DNA of 64,000 nucleotides. Origin: Comamonadaceae bacterium. GTDB taxonomy: Bacteria > Pseudomonadota > Gammaproteobacteria > Burkholderiales > Burkholderiaceae_C. The stretch covers positions 1 through 64,000 of the forward strand of contig JAIXOX010000084.1 in the NCBI GenBank assembly GCA_027486555.1. Direction: 5' to 3'. This document shows, one piece after another, positions 55,345-62,827 of this stretch; the stretch's first letter is position 1; every line of letters starts with the position of its first letter. The position numbers and the translations under genes were made by a program. The notes under the pieces are model-generated. The model saw only the letters and a program-made list of their open reading frames with translations, ran no database searches and was not told the origin of the DNA.

Positions 55345-56514
55345 ATGCGTTCTGGCATCTACAGTTACCCCAACACGCAGCGCATCATTTTCGGCACGCC
55401 TTTTGCGCCGGCACTGGCCAAAGAACTGGAAACCGTGGGTGCTCAGCGGGTGTTTGTCTTGGCCAGTGGCAGCTTGACGCGCCACACCGATGCCGTCGAT
55501 CAGCTCAGGGCGGTCTTGGGTGCGCGCTGTGTGGGTGTGTTTTCTGACATGCCTGCGCACACGCCCCGTGTGGCCGTGGTCAAGGCGGCACACGAAGCCA
55601 TCGATGCGCAGGCCGATCTGATTTTGACGCTGGGGGGCGGCTCGATCACCGACGCCGGAAAAATGCTCACCCTGTGCATGAGCAACGCCATCGACTCGCC
55701 GCAAGACCTGGACCGTTTGGCCACACGGGTCCATGCCGATGGACGCATCGAGCGACCCGAGTTCAATGCGCCCAGTGTGCCCAGCACCGTGATTTCCACC
55801 ACCTTGTCGGCCGGTGAGTTCAGTGCTTTGGCCGGTTGCACCGACACTGACAAAGGTCACAAAGAAAACTTCCTGCATCCCAAAGCTTCACCCCGAACCG
55901 TGATCCTGGACCCGGCCTTGACCCTGCACACCCCCGAGTGGTTGTGGCTGTCCACGGGCATTCGCGCGGTGGACCATGCAGTCGAAGATTTGTGCGCCAT
56001 CAACACCCAGCCCCTGTCCGAGGCCACGTCTTTTCAGGCCTTGCGCCTGTTGGGAAGAGGTCTGCGCGCGGTCAAAAAAGACCCGACCGATTTGAACGCC
56101 CGACTCGATTGCCAACTGGGTGCATGGATGTCCATCATCGGCTCGAGTGCTGGCGTGCACAAAGGGGCCAGCCATGGCATTGGCCATGTGTTGGGCGGCA
56201 CGGCTGGGGTGCCGCATGGCTACACCTCTTGTGTCATGCTGCCCCATGTGATGCGCTACAACCACAGCGTGAACGCCGAGCAACAAAAACGCGTGAGCGA
56301 AGCCCTGGGCGAGCCCCACAAGCCCGCTGGTGAGCTGCTGGCCGAATTGGTGGCCGAACTGGGTTTGCCCAGCACTTTGCGCGAAGTGGGTGTGCCCGCC
56401 GACATGCTGGACCTCATTGCGCAAAACGCCATGCACGACCGCCTCATCCACACCAACCCCAGAAAAATCCACGGTCCCGAAGATGTGCGCAGTATTCTGG
56501 ATGCCGCCTGGTAA
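55345..56514 (+). CDS. Iron-containing alcohol dehydrogenase, maleylacetate reductase-like
   Basis: 389 residues. The N-terminal RIIFGTPFAPALAKEL, the dinucleotide loop LTLGGGSITDAGKML and the metal region TGIRAVDHAVEDL...KGASHGIGHVLGG are present; the metal His residues look conserved. The overall pattern is closest to maleylacetate reductases, which finish chloro- or hydroxyquinol degradation, but no ring-cleavage dioxygenase is nearby, so the substrate is open. It is divergent from the acyl-CoA operon and 9 bases before an MFS gene. Confidence 0.82.
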   Translation: MRSGIYSYPNTQRIIFGTPFAPALAKELETVGAQRVFVLASGSLTRHTDAVDQLRAVLGARCVGVFSDMPAHTPRVAVVKAAHEAIDAQADLILTLGGGSITDAGKMLTLCMSNAIDSPQDLDRLATRVHADGRIERPEFNAPSVPSTVISTTLSAGEFSALAGCTDTDKGHKENFLHPKASPRTVILDPALTLHTPEWLWLSTGIRAVDHAVEDLCAINTQPLSEATSFQALRLLGRGLRAVKKDPTDLNARLDCQLGAWMSIIGSSAGVHKGASHGIGHVLGGTAGVPHGYTSCVMLPHVMRYNHSVNAEQQKRVSEALGEPHKPAGELLAELVAELGLPSTLREVGVPADMLDLIAQNAMHDRLIHTNPRKIHGPEDVRSILDAAW

Positions 56515-56523
56515 GTTCGGCGC

Positions 56524-57714
56524 ATGAAATCTGTGCAAGACACCCGCCTGGTGTGGGCCATGTGCGTGGGTCAGGTGGGCAATTTATTGCCCCATGTTGT
56601 GGTGCCCGCCGTGATGGTCCAGCACCTCATGCCTTTGTGGGGCATGAGCAATGCGCAGGCTGGATTGTTGGCTGCCGCTTATGCCTGTGGGTACATGTTG
56701 GCTGTGCCCGGTTTGAGCGCGCTGACCGACCGCCTGGACGCTCGGCGCATCTTGTTTTGGGGCTCTTTGTGCAGCGCATTGAGTACCTTGGCATTTGCCT
56801 GTTTTGCAAACAGTTGGTGGAGCGGCATGCTCTTTTGGGCGATGGCCGGTGCCAGTTTTGCGGGGGCCTACATGCCCGGATTGCGCGCATTGACAGACCG
56901 CTTGGGCAGTGCCGACGCCTCGCGCAGCATCACTTTGTACACCGCCAGTTATTCCATGGGGGTGGGGTTTTCATTTCTCCTGTCTCAGCTGTTGGCCGAG
57001 TCTTTGGGCTGGCGCTGGTCGTTTGCCATCACTGCGTTGGGGCCTTTGTACATGGTTGGGGTGGCTTGGAAAATGGCCCCACGGCAACCCACCGCGATCA
57101 CCGGTCATTTGCTGGACGTTCGTCCCGTTTTGCGCAACCGACCGGCCATGGCTTACATCCTGGCTTATGGTGCACATTGCTTTGAGTTGTATGGCTTCAG
57201 AACCTGGATGGTGGCCTTCTGGGCGTACGTGGTTGCACGCCACTCGAGTGCACCACTGCCTGACCCCATGCTGGTGAGCTTTGTGGCTTCTTTGTTGGCC
57301 ATGCCGGCCAGCATCTTGGGCAACGAGCTGTGTTTGCGTTTTGGTCGGCAACGTGCGCTGACCTGGATTCAACTGGCCTCTGGCCTGACTGCCTTGCTGG
57401 TGGGTTGGGGGGCTGACGGTTCGCCCTGGTTGCTGCTGGGCTTGCTGGCGGTGTATGCGGTGACCGTGCCTGCCGACTCAGGCTCCTTGACGGCCGGGAT
57501 GATGTCGCACGCTCAGCCGGCATTCAAGGGGCTGACCTTGGCCATGCACTCCACCGTGGGTTTTGGCTTTTCTGCCTTGGGGGGTTGGCTGTTGGGCTTG
57601 GCCCTGGATGCTCAAGGCGGCATGCAGTCACCACAAGCTTGGTTGGCGGCATTTGCGGTGTTGGCCATGGGTATCTTTTTGGGACCTTTGGCCTTGCGGT
57701 TTTCAAAAGCTTGA
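56524..57714 (+). CDS. MFS transporter
   Basis: 396 residues with about 12 membrane segments. The loop 2-3 region LTDRLDARRILFWG is the MFS signature, repeated weakly as LTDRLGSADASRS. The two halves are separated near WKMAPRQPTAITGH. The substrate is unknown; tight linkage with the dehydrogenase suggests uptake of its substrate or export of its product. Confidence 0.87.
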   Translation: MKSVQDTRLVWAMCVGQVGNLLPHVVVPAVMVQHLMPLWGMSNAQAGLLAAAYACGYMLAVPGLSALTDRLDARRILFWGSLCSALSTLAFACFANSWWSGMLFWAMAGASFAGAYMPGLRALTDRLGSADASRSITLYTASYSMGVGFSFLLSQLLAESLGWRWSFAITALGPLYMVGVAWKMAPRQPTAITGHLLDVRPVLRNRPAMAYILAYGAHCFELYGFRTWMVAFWAYVVARHSSAPLPDPMLVSFVASLLAMPASILGNELCLRFGRQRALTWIQLASGLTALLVGWGADGSPWLLLGLLAVYAVTVPADSGSLTAGMMSHAQPAFKGLTLAMHSTVGFGFSALGGWLLGLALDAQGGMQSPQAWLAAFAVLAMGIFLGPLALRFSKA

Positions 57715-57744
57715 TTTGGGCGCCGAAGGTACGAGCTGGCACCG

Positions 57745-57774
57745 AGACAGCGCTGTAGAACAGCGCCTTGTCTG
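57745..57774. terminator. Hairpin between the MFS and channel genes
   Basis: An inverted repeat CAGCGCTGT / ACAGCGCC around a short GA-rich loop, inside the longer GACA...TGTC pairing, lies between converging genes. There is no clear T-run, so the terminator call is tentative. Confidence 0.35.
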
Positions 57775-57825
57775 GGGCCGAACCGTCGAGAACCGTCGTC
57801 ACAAGCTTGGCAGTTCAAATTCTGA

Positions 57826-58959
57826 TCAGAACAAGGCCATGGCCAGCATGGCCGTTGCCGTGCCGAACACCAGCACCGGAATAGCCCAGCAGATGACGGC
57901 GTAGAACTCAGCCTGCACATGCGTGCCAAAGAGACGCCTCACCACATTGAACCGGAAGAGCAAAACGCCTACGCCGAAGCTCACCGCCAACATGAAATAG
58001 TTCAGGCCGAACAGCCGCATCACCGGGTTGTCACCGGAAGCAAGTTTGATGAAGCTGGAGTTCACCGTGAAATTCAGCGCCACCACCGCGAACAAGCCGC
58101 CGATGCTGATGTTGTTGAGTTGGAACGCATCGATGGTGAACTCGCCGTCCTCATAGCTGTTCAGCCAGATCATCAGCAGCGGAATGAGCAGCGAGGCGAA
58201 CAGCGGCACAAAGATGGTCGCCAGCAGGCTGATCTGCTGGCGCTTCACCACCAGTGCCGCCTTCACCCGCGAGTTTTCTTCACCACGCCAAGCAGGCACT
58301 GTGTCCTTTGTCAGTTCAACAAGACCGGGCGACCAGCCTTGCATGGCGACGTTGTATTGGGTGTTGCTGAACTCCAGCTCGTCCTGCCTAAAGTCGAGCA
58401 GCACGCGTTGCAGCGGCTCGATGCGCGACAACATTTCGACGGAGAGTCGTTGCCTGTCGAAGGGGAAGTTATCCAGCGAGTAGTCGGCGCTGAAGGCCGC
58501 GGTTGTGCGCAGCATGAACTCCACAGTGCCATCGGGAAACACCCGCAGCCCGCGCTTGGTGTATGTCGGACTGCCTTTGAGGTTACCGAACTCGACTTTC
58601 GGATTCCAGATCTCGGTGAGCTTTTTGTCGGCATCGTTGCCTGTGAACTCTTGGTACCCGGCCACTGTGTTGGCGCTTGGGTAACTAAGCCGCATGTCTT
58701 GCCAGCGCAGTCGCATGTCAACGGTGGCGGTGAAGCTGCCATCGTTCTCGTTGATGTCCTTGAGTTCGATGAAACTCAGTCCCACCCGGATCAGCATCGG
58801 CATGCCCCGACCCTGGGGAATGACGGTGAGCGTCTTGTCAGCGGCGACAGGGGATGCCGGTGCCTCTGACGCTGCTTTGGCGGCCACTGCTGGCTTCGAC
58901 TGTGACCAGACAGCCGGGGCCAGCAAGGCCAGAATCACGGCGATCAACCACCGACTCAT
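57826..58959 (-). CDS. Pentameric ligand-gated ion channel homologue
   Basis: 377 residues with a signal peptide (1-19) and a linker. The extracellular beta-sandwich (about 45-240) holds IWNPKVEFGN (117-126) and the Pro-loop SLDNFPFDRQRLSVEM (161-176), which lacks the eukaryotic Cys pair, as in bacterial channels. Four membrane helices follow: M1 about 243-266, M2 281-303 (NNISIGGLFAVVALNFTVNS), M3 316-340, M4 352-375. It is expected to form a pentameric cation or anion channel in the inner membrane gated by a periplasmic ligand. It overlaps the sensor gene by four bases. Ligand and selectivity are unknown. Confidence 0.88.
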   Translation of the reverse strand: MSRWLIAVILALLAPAVWSQSKPAVAAKAASEAPASPVAADKTLTVIPQGRGMPMLIRVGLSFIELKDINENDGSFTATVDMRLRWQDMRLSYPSANTVAGYQEFTGNDADKKLTEIWNPKVEFGNLKGSPTYTKRGLRVFPDGTVEFMLRTTAAFSADYSLDNFPFDRQRLSVEMLSRIEPLQRVLLDFRQDELEFSNTQYNVAMQGWSPGLVELTKDTVPAWRGEENSRVKAALVVKRQQISLLATIFVPLFASLLIPLLMIWLNSYEDGEFTIDAFQLNNISIGGLFAVVALNFTVNSSFIKLASGDNPVMRLFGLNYFMLAVSFGVGVLLFRFNVVRRLFGTHVQAEFYAVICWAIPVLVFGTATAMLAMALF

Positions 58960-60104
58960 GGGGCACCTGCCGGCTGCACGCCCTCGCGCTGCACGCGCAG
59001 TTTCTCGTAGTGGCGAGCCAAATTGCCCAGTTCGTCGTAATACGCTTCAGGATTTTTGATGGGCTCAGCTGGCTTGCGGCCATCGGCCAATGCGGCAAAT
59101 TGTTGGTTCAAGGCCGCCAATGGCCTGACCAGCGTGCCGCGCACCACCATCGTGATGACGCCAGCGAGAATCACAAAGGCGAACAGCGAGTACATGGCCA
59201 GCCAGATCATCGACCTGCCCATGGTGCTGCGCGCGGCACTGAAATCCTTGGCGACGGCGATCATGCCCAGGACGTCACCTGCGGGATTGCGAAGCGGGAC
59301 CATCACCACACCATAGGGCGTGTCCTGAGCTTCTCGCGCATAGGGCATGTTCTCTATGCCGGGTGTGGAGAGTTCTTCGTCGCCAACCAGCTGACGCATC
59401 AGTTCCCAGTTGGTGGACTTGAACTTGATGTATTTGCCCACACGGTTCTTGTCGGTGTAAACGTCGCCACCCAGATTTGGGGCAGCATTTTTCAGGCGCT
59501 GCTCGTCAATGAAGAGCACCGTCTCCAGTCCATAGGCCATCTTGAGCCGATCCAGTATCCCGCCGAAATCCGCGCCGAACTCGAAGGTGCCGATGGGCTT
59601 GTTGGCCTTGTCGAAAACTGGCACCACTCCGAAGATGCCCGGGCCGGCGCGTGAAATCGACAAACCCTTGCGAGAAACGAAATCCTTCTGGACGGCCGCG
59701 ATGATGGGGCGGAACGATGACAGGTCATCGCCGAAAACCGTGGGGTTGTTCAAACGCAGAAAAGAGGTGGCGGGCACGGAATGGAACTGCGACTGGTCTA
59801 CGCCAAACTTGTCTTTTTGGACATCGAACATCGGTTTGAGTTCTGCAAGCAGTCCCTCGCGGTTGCCATCTGCAAAGAGTTCTTTCACCCGCGGAAGGCT
59901 GGCCACCAGTTCAGCGCGGGCCTGTACATTGGTTTCCGCGTTGGCCAAGTTGAATTCGATGATCGACTTCATCAAGGCGTACTGGCTCTTATCGGTCTGT
60001 TCTGTGGTGCTCACAAACAGCCGGTTGGTGAGCACTGTCGTCAGGAGGATGACGAACGCCAGTGAACCCAGCAGCGTGCTCAAAGCCCTGCGTTGAAATT
60101 TCAT
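58956..60104 (-). CDS. Cache-domain membrane sensor without output domain
   Basis: 382 residues. Membrane helix 1 (about 8-28), a large periplasmic region (30-297) resembling double-Cache type 3 domains (AETNVQARAELVASLPRVKE, ISRAGPGIFGVVPVFDKANK, GTFEFGADFGGILDRL), helix 2 (298-321) and a HAMP-like stretch (322-372, including RPLAALNQQFAALADG). It ends there, so no methyl-accepting, kinase or cyclase domain follows. The next gene, overlapping by ATGA, codes for a ligand-gated channel homologue. A partnership between the two is inference from coupling. Confidence 0.82.
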   Translation of the reverse strand: MKFQRRALSTLLGSLAFVILLTTVLTNRLFVSTTEQTDKSQYALMKSIIEFNLANAETNVQARAELVASLPRVKELFADGNREGLLAELKPMFDVQKDKFGVDQSQFHSVPATSFLRLNNPTVFGDDLSSFRPIIAAVQKDFVSRKGLSISRAGPGIFGVVPVFDKANKPIGTFEFGADFGGILDRLKMAYGLETVLFIDEQRLKNAAPNLGGDVYTDKNRVGKYIKFKSTNWELMRQLVGDEELSTPGIENMPYAREAQDTPYGVVMVPLRNPAGDVLGMIAVAKDFSAARSTMGRSMIWLAMYSLFAFVILAGVITMVVRGTLVRPLAALNQQFAALADGRKPAEPIKNPEAYYDELGNLARHYEKLRVQREGVQPAGAP

Positions 60105-60461
60105 AAAGCCTCTTGAATTGCGCGTTATAGATTCCGTAGAGGTCTTTCACCTTCAAGTTTTTTTGAAATGAACCTGAAGAGCAAATTACTCAACTACTAT
60201 CGGTAAATTTGTCAAAAATATTGTACTTTTTAAATTAGCCATAAATGTCACAACAAAACGTGACAAAACTTTTTTTAAACTTTTATCAGTTGGCAATCTA
60301 ACGTACATCGGGTGGGAGAGATCAGTGGATCTGGCTCTGTGTTCGATGGCTTGCCTTGGCGGTGTGGATGCAATCGCCCACGGGGTGGGCGCCTAAAAAA
60401 CAAAATACCCGCATGGCCGACACATGGGTGTGATTTCAGGTGTGACTTGGCGAAAGCACAA
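60105..60461. other. AT-rich region upstream of the sensor-channel operon
   Basis: No gene is supported. The first 200 bases are AT-rich and hold a TGTCAC/GTGACA palindrome. A short GC-rich piece at about 60368-60399 (GGGGTGGGCGCCTA) resembles one arm of the palindrome between ureC and ureE. Confidence 0.5.
60246..60265. promoter_or_regulatory. TGTCAC-N8-GTGACA palindrome upstream of the sensor gene
   Basis: Perfect 6-bp arms around an 8-base AT-rich spacer, 142 bases before the sensor start. On the minus strand a TTGACA at about 60210 lies between it and the gene and may be a -35 box. The arrangement suits an operator; the binding protein is unknown. Confidence 0.4.
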
Positions 60462-60498
60462 AAGAAAAAACCCCAAGTAAATCAATTACTTAGGGTTG
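60462..60498 (-). terminator. Terminator after tRNA-Ser
   Basis: On the minus strand ACCCTAAGTAA pairs with TTACTTGGGGT around a short loop and is followed by TTTTTTC. It starts 6 bases past the tRNA 3' end. Confidence 0.75.
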
Positions 60499-60503
60499 TA
60501 TTC

Positions 60504-60591
60504 TGGCGGAAGCGGTGAGATTCGAACTCACGGACCCTTTCGAGTCGCCGGTTTTCAAGACCGGTGCAATCGACCACTCTGCCACGCTTCC
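60504..60591 (-). tRNA. tRNA-Ser (UGA)
   Basis: 88 bases with encoded CCA and the long variable arm of class II tRNAs. The acceptor GGAAGCG pairs with CGCTTCC, and the anticodon loop CTTGAAA gives TGA. Confidence 0.97.
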
Positions 60592-60661
60592 ATGGGGGCT
60601 GATTGTAACGAGATAAATGGTGACTTAGACGCGTCCCATCCCAGGGCCCATCAAAAGCTGC

Positions 60662-61321
60662 TCAGGTCGTGCTCAACATGCCGCGCTTTTCAATGAAGGC
60701 CACCACTTCGGCCAGGCCATCGAGCGTTTTGAGGTTGGTCATGACCCAGGGGCGGGTTTCGGGGTTGGGGCGCATGCGGTGGGTGTCGTCGCGCATCACT
60801 TGCAAATCTGCGCCCACATGCGGGGCCAGGTCGGTTTTGTTGATCACAAACAAATCGCTTTTGGTGATGCCGGGACCGCCTTTGCGCGGAATCTTTTCGC
60901 CTGCGGCCACGTCGATCACGTAAATGGTGAGGTCCGAGAGTTCGGGGCTGAAGGTGGCGGCCAGGTTGTCGCCGCCGCTCTCGATGAAGACCACGTCGGC
61001 ATTCGGAAACTTCTCCAGCATGCGGTCAATGGCTTCGAGGTTGATCGACGCGTCTTCGCGGATGGCGGTGTGCGGGCAGCCACCGGTTTCCACGCCCATG
61101 ATGCGATCGGCGGGCAGTGCGCCGCTCACCGTGAGCAAGCGCTGGTCTTCCTTGGTGTAGATGTCGTTGGTGATGGCGATCAGGTCCCAGCGCTCGCGCA
61201 TGTTTTTGCACAGCATCTCGAGCAGCGTGGTTTTGCCGGAGCCCACAGGCCCGCCAATGCCCACGCGCAGGGGCGGCAGTTTTTTCGTGCGATGGGGAAT
61301 GTGGTGCAGTGCTGAAGTCAT
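60662..61321 (-). CDS. ureG: Urease accessory GTPase UreG
   Basis: 219 residues. P-loop [18 protein letters not shown], the nickel-binding CPH in [15 protein letters not shown], and the G motifs [18 protein letters not shown] and VINKTDLA are present. It hydrolyses GTP while delivering nickel to urease with UreF and UreH/D. Last gene of the visible urease run; it overlaps ureF by four bases. Confidence 0.96.
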   Translation of the reverse strand: MTSALHHIPHRTKKLPPLRVGIGGPVGSGKTTLLEMLCKNMRERWDLIAITNDIYTKEDQRLLTVSGALPADRIMGVETGGCPHTAIREDASINLEAIDRMLEKFPNADVVFIESGGDNLAATFSPELSDLTIYVIDVAAGEKIPRKGGPGITKSDLFVINKTDLAPHVGADLQVMRDDTHRMRPNPETRPWVMTNLKTLDGLAEVVAFIEKRGMLSTT

Positions 61322-62007
61322 GAGCGGAAGATCCGGGAGTATTGGGTTTCGTGGCGAGACGACAAGATGGCCAACATGGGGCTGAAGGCCTGGCGGTCTT
61401 CATCGTTCAGGTGCAAGGCGGTTTGCACCGCTTGCGGAATTTCACGGGCCAGGCGTGCCAGCATGCGCTGCCCTGCGCTTTGGCCCAGGGGCACGGCCTT
61501 GAGTGCGGCTTGGGTCATGTTTTCGGCCCAGCCAAAGGCGACCGCTTGCAGGGCTTGGTCCAGCGGCGCTTGTGCCAAGGACAAAGCCAGCGCCATAGCC
61601 AGCGGGTAGGTGGGCGGCAATTGCGCGCAGCATTGCAGCTGCGCGTCGCTGGCTTGCTGTAGGTTGCGCAGCCAGTCGAGCAAGGAGCGGCCCATTTGCT
61701 CGGCTTGCAAACGCATTTCGGCGGTTTCGCGGGTGGCCATGACCCATTCGTTCAGGGCTTGCAGGCGCTGGGTGTCCATGGCTTGCCAAGCCGGAATGGC
61801 TTGGGCCATCACGGCCATGTCACCACGCGACTGCGTCAGGTGCAGCTGGTCCACCGCCCAGTCGGTGGCGCTTTGTTCGTTGTGCACCAGGCCTTGCTCG
61901 ATGGCGGCTTCCAGACCTTCGGAATACGAGAAGCCGCCGATCGGCAGCGCTGGCGATGCGAGCCAAATCAGTTGCAGCAGTCCAGACGGCGCGGTCTCAG
62001 TGCTCAT
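61318..62007 (-). CDS. ureF: Urease accessory protein UreF
   Basis: 229 residues. [20 protein letters not shown] is the family N-terminus, and [20 protein letters not shown] is near the C-terminus. It gates UreG GTPase activity. The open frame continues to 62295 through the repeat of ureE in another phase, giving Met-Asp runs; this part is a shadow of ureE. The start at 62007 overlaps the ureE stop by 11 bases. Confidence 0.93.
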   Translation of the reverse strand: MSTETAPSGLLQLIWLASPALPIGGFSYSEGLEAAIEQGLVHNEQSATDWAVDQLHLTQSRGDMAVMAQAIPAWQAMDTQRLQALNEWVMATRETAEMRLQAEQMGRSLLDWLRNLQQASDAQLQCCAQLPPTYPLAMALALSLAQAPLDQALQAVAFGWAENMTQAALKAVPLGQSAGQRMLARLAREIPQAVQTALHLNDEDRQAFSPMLAILSSRHETQYSRIFRS

Positions 62008-62728
62008 GTCCGCAACCGGGGCCATGCACATGGGGTTCAGCGGAGGCAGAGCGGATCGGGATGGCGATGCGCTTGCCTGCGGGTGGCTTGGCTGCCGGGG
62101 CTGCGTGCTCGTGTTGGCAGTCGGGGCCGTGCACATGAGGCTCAGCGTGGGCTGCGTGCGAATGATCCGCATGGCCATGTTCGTGACTGTGCCCATGTCC
62201 ATGCCCATGCCCATGCCCATGTCCATGTCCATGTCCATGTCCATGTCCATGTGCAGAAGCGCCGTGGTCGCCATAAGCCCCGTTTTCGGGCTCAAAGGGT
62301 TCAGACACCGCCACCACCGTCATGTGCATGGCGCGCAGCATGTCGGCCAGCACATGGTCGGGCTCGATCTTCAGGTGGTCGGGTTGCAGCTCGATCGGTA
62401 CATGGCGGTTGCCCAGGTGGTATGCGGCGCGGGTCAGGTCAAAGGGTGAGCCGTGCTCGGTGCAAGCAGTGATGCGCAGCACGGCTTGCGGCGCGGCTTG
62501 CACCCGCACCAGCGAGCCGTCTTCGGCCACCAGCACATCGCCGCCGCGCACCACAGCGCCACGGGGCAAGAACACGCCCAAGGCACGGCCTTGGCTGTCG
62601 GTGGCGTCAAAGCGGCTTTTTTGGCGGGTGTCCCAGTCCAGGGTGATGCTGCTGGCGCGTTGGATCAGCACTCGGGCCAGGCCACGGCCTTGCGGCATGA
62701 GTTTGGAGCAGAGGAGCAGTGAGGTCAT
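61997..62728 (-). CDS. ureE: Urease accessory nickel chaperone UreE with long His-rich tail
   Basis: 243 residues. The UreE core (residues 1-150) includes [20 protein letters not shown] and [12 protein letters not shown], with His in LRAMHMTVV near the metal site. The tail, about 90 residues, is very rich in His with Gly (HGHGHG repeats), then [11 protein letters not shown] and a similar [11 protein letters not shown] end. Such tails store or deliver nickel. The core is normal length; the tail is longer than the 10-15 residues of classical UreE. Confidence 0.94.
   Translation of the reverse strand: MTSLLLCSKLMPQGRGLARVLIQRASSITLDWDTRQKSRFDATDSQGRALGVFLPRGAVVRGGDVLVAEDGSLVRVQAAPQAVLRITACTEHGSPFDLTRAAYHLGNRHVPIELQPDHLKIEPDHVLADMLRAMHMTVVAVSEPFEPENGAYGDHGASAHGHGHGHGHGHGHGHGHGHGHSHEHGHADHSHAAHAEPHVHGPDCQHEHAAPAAKPPAGKRIAIPIRSASAEPHVHGPGCGHEH
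62189..62254. repeat. Hexanucleotide tandem repeat encoding the UreE His-Gly tail
   Basis: About eleven units of CCATGT/CCATGC (minus-strand GGACATG-type, reading His-Gly in ureE). The repeat tract could change copy number by slippage in six-base steps, keeping the frame. Confidence 0.8.
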
Positions 62729-62739
62729 GGTTTTGGGTT

Positions 62740-62818
62740 TTGTAGGAGCCCACCTCTGTGGGCGATGGTTTTGTGGGGCGTGTGCCACGCCCATCGCCTG
62801 CGGGGTGGGCTCCTACAA
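62740..62818. repeat. REP-like palindrome between ureC and ureE
   Basis: The left arm (62741-62768) starts TGTAGGAGCCCACC and the right arm (62790-62817) is its near-complement, ending GGTGGGCTCCTACA; the arms pair over about 27 positions with few mismatches. Inside lies a smaller GC-rich hairpin. A partial copy of one arm is at about 60368-60399. This is typical of intergenic REP-type repeats. Confidence 0.75.
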
Positions 62819-62827
62819 GGATGGTTT

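Noticed and set aside
60312..60518. Short plus-strand frames between the sensor gene and tRNA-Ser
   Set aside because: They run through the terminator and tRNA-Ser and have no ribosome binding site or family match.
62189..62254. Possible CRISPR-like repeats
   Set aside because: The units are six bases with no spacers and lie inside ureE.
61318..62295. 325-residue form of UreF with Met-Asp repeats at the N-terminus
   Set aside because: The extra part is the ureE His-Gly repeat read in another phase; UreF homologues start at the [12 protein letters not shown] region.
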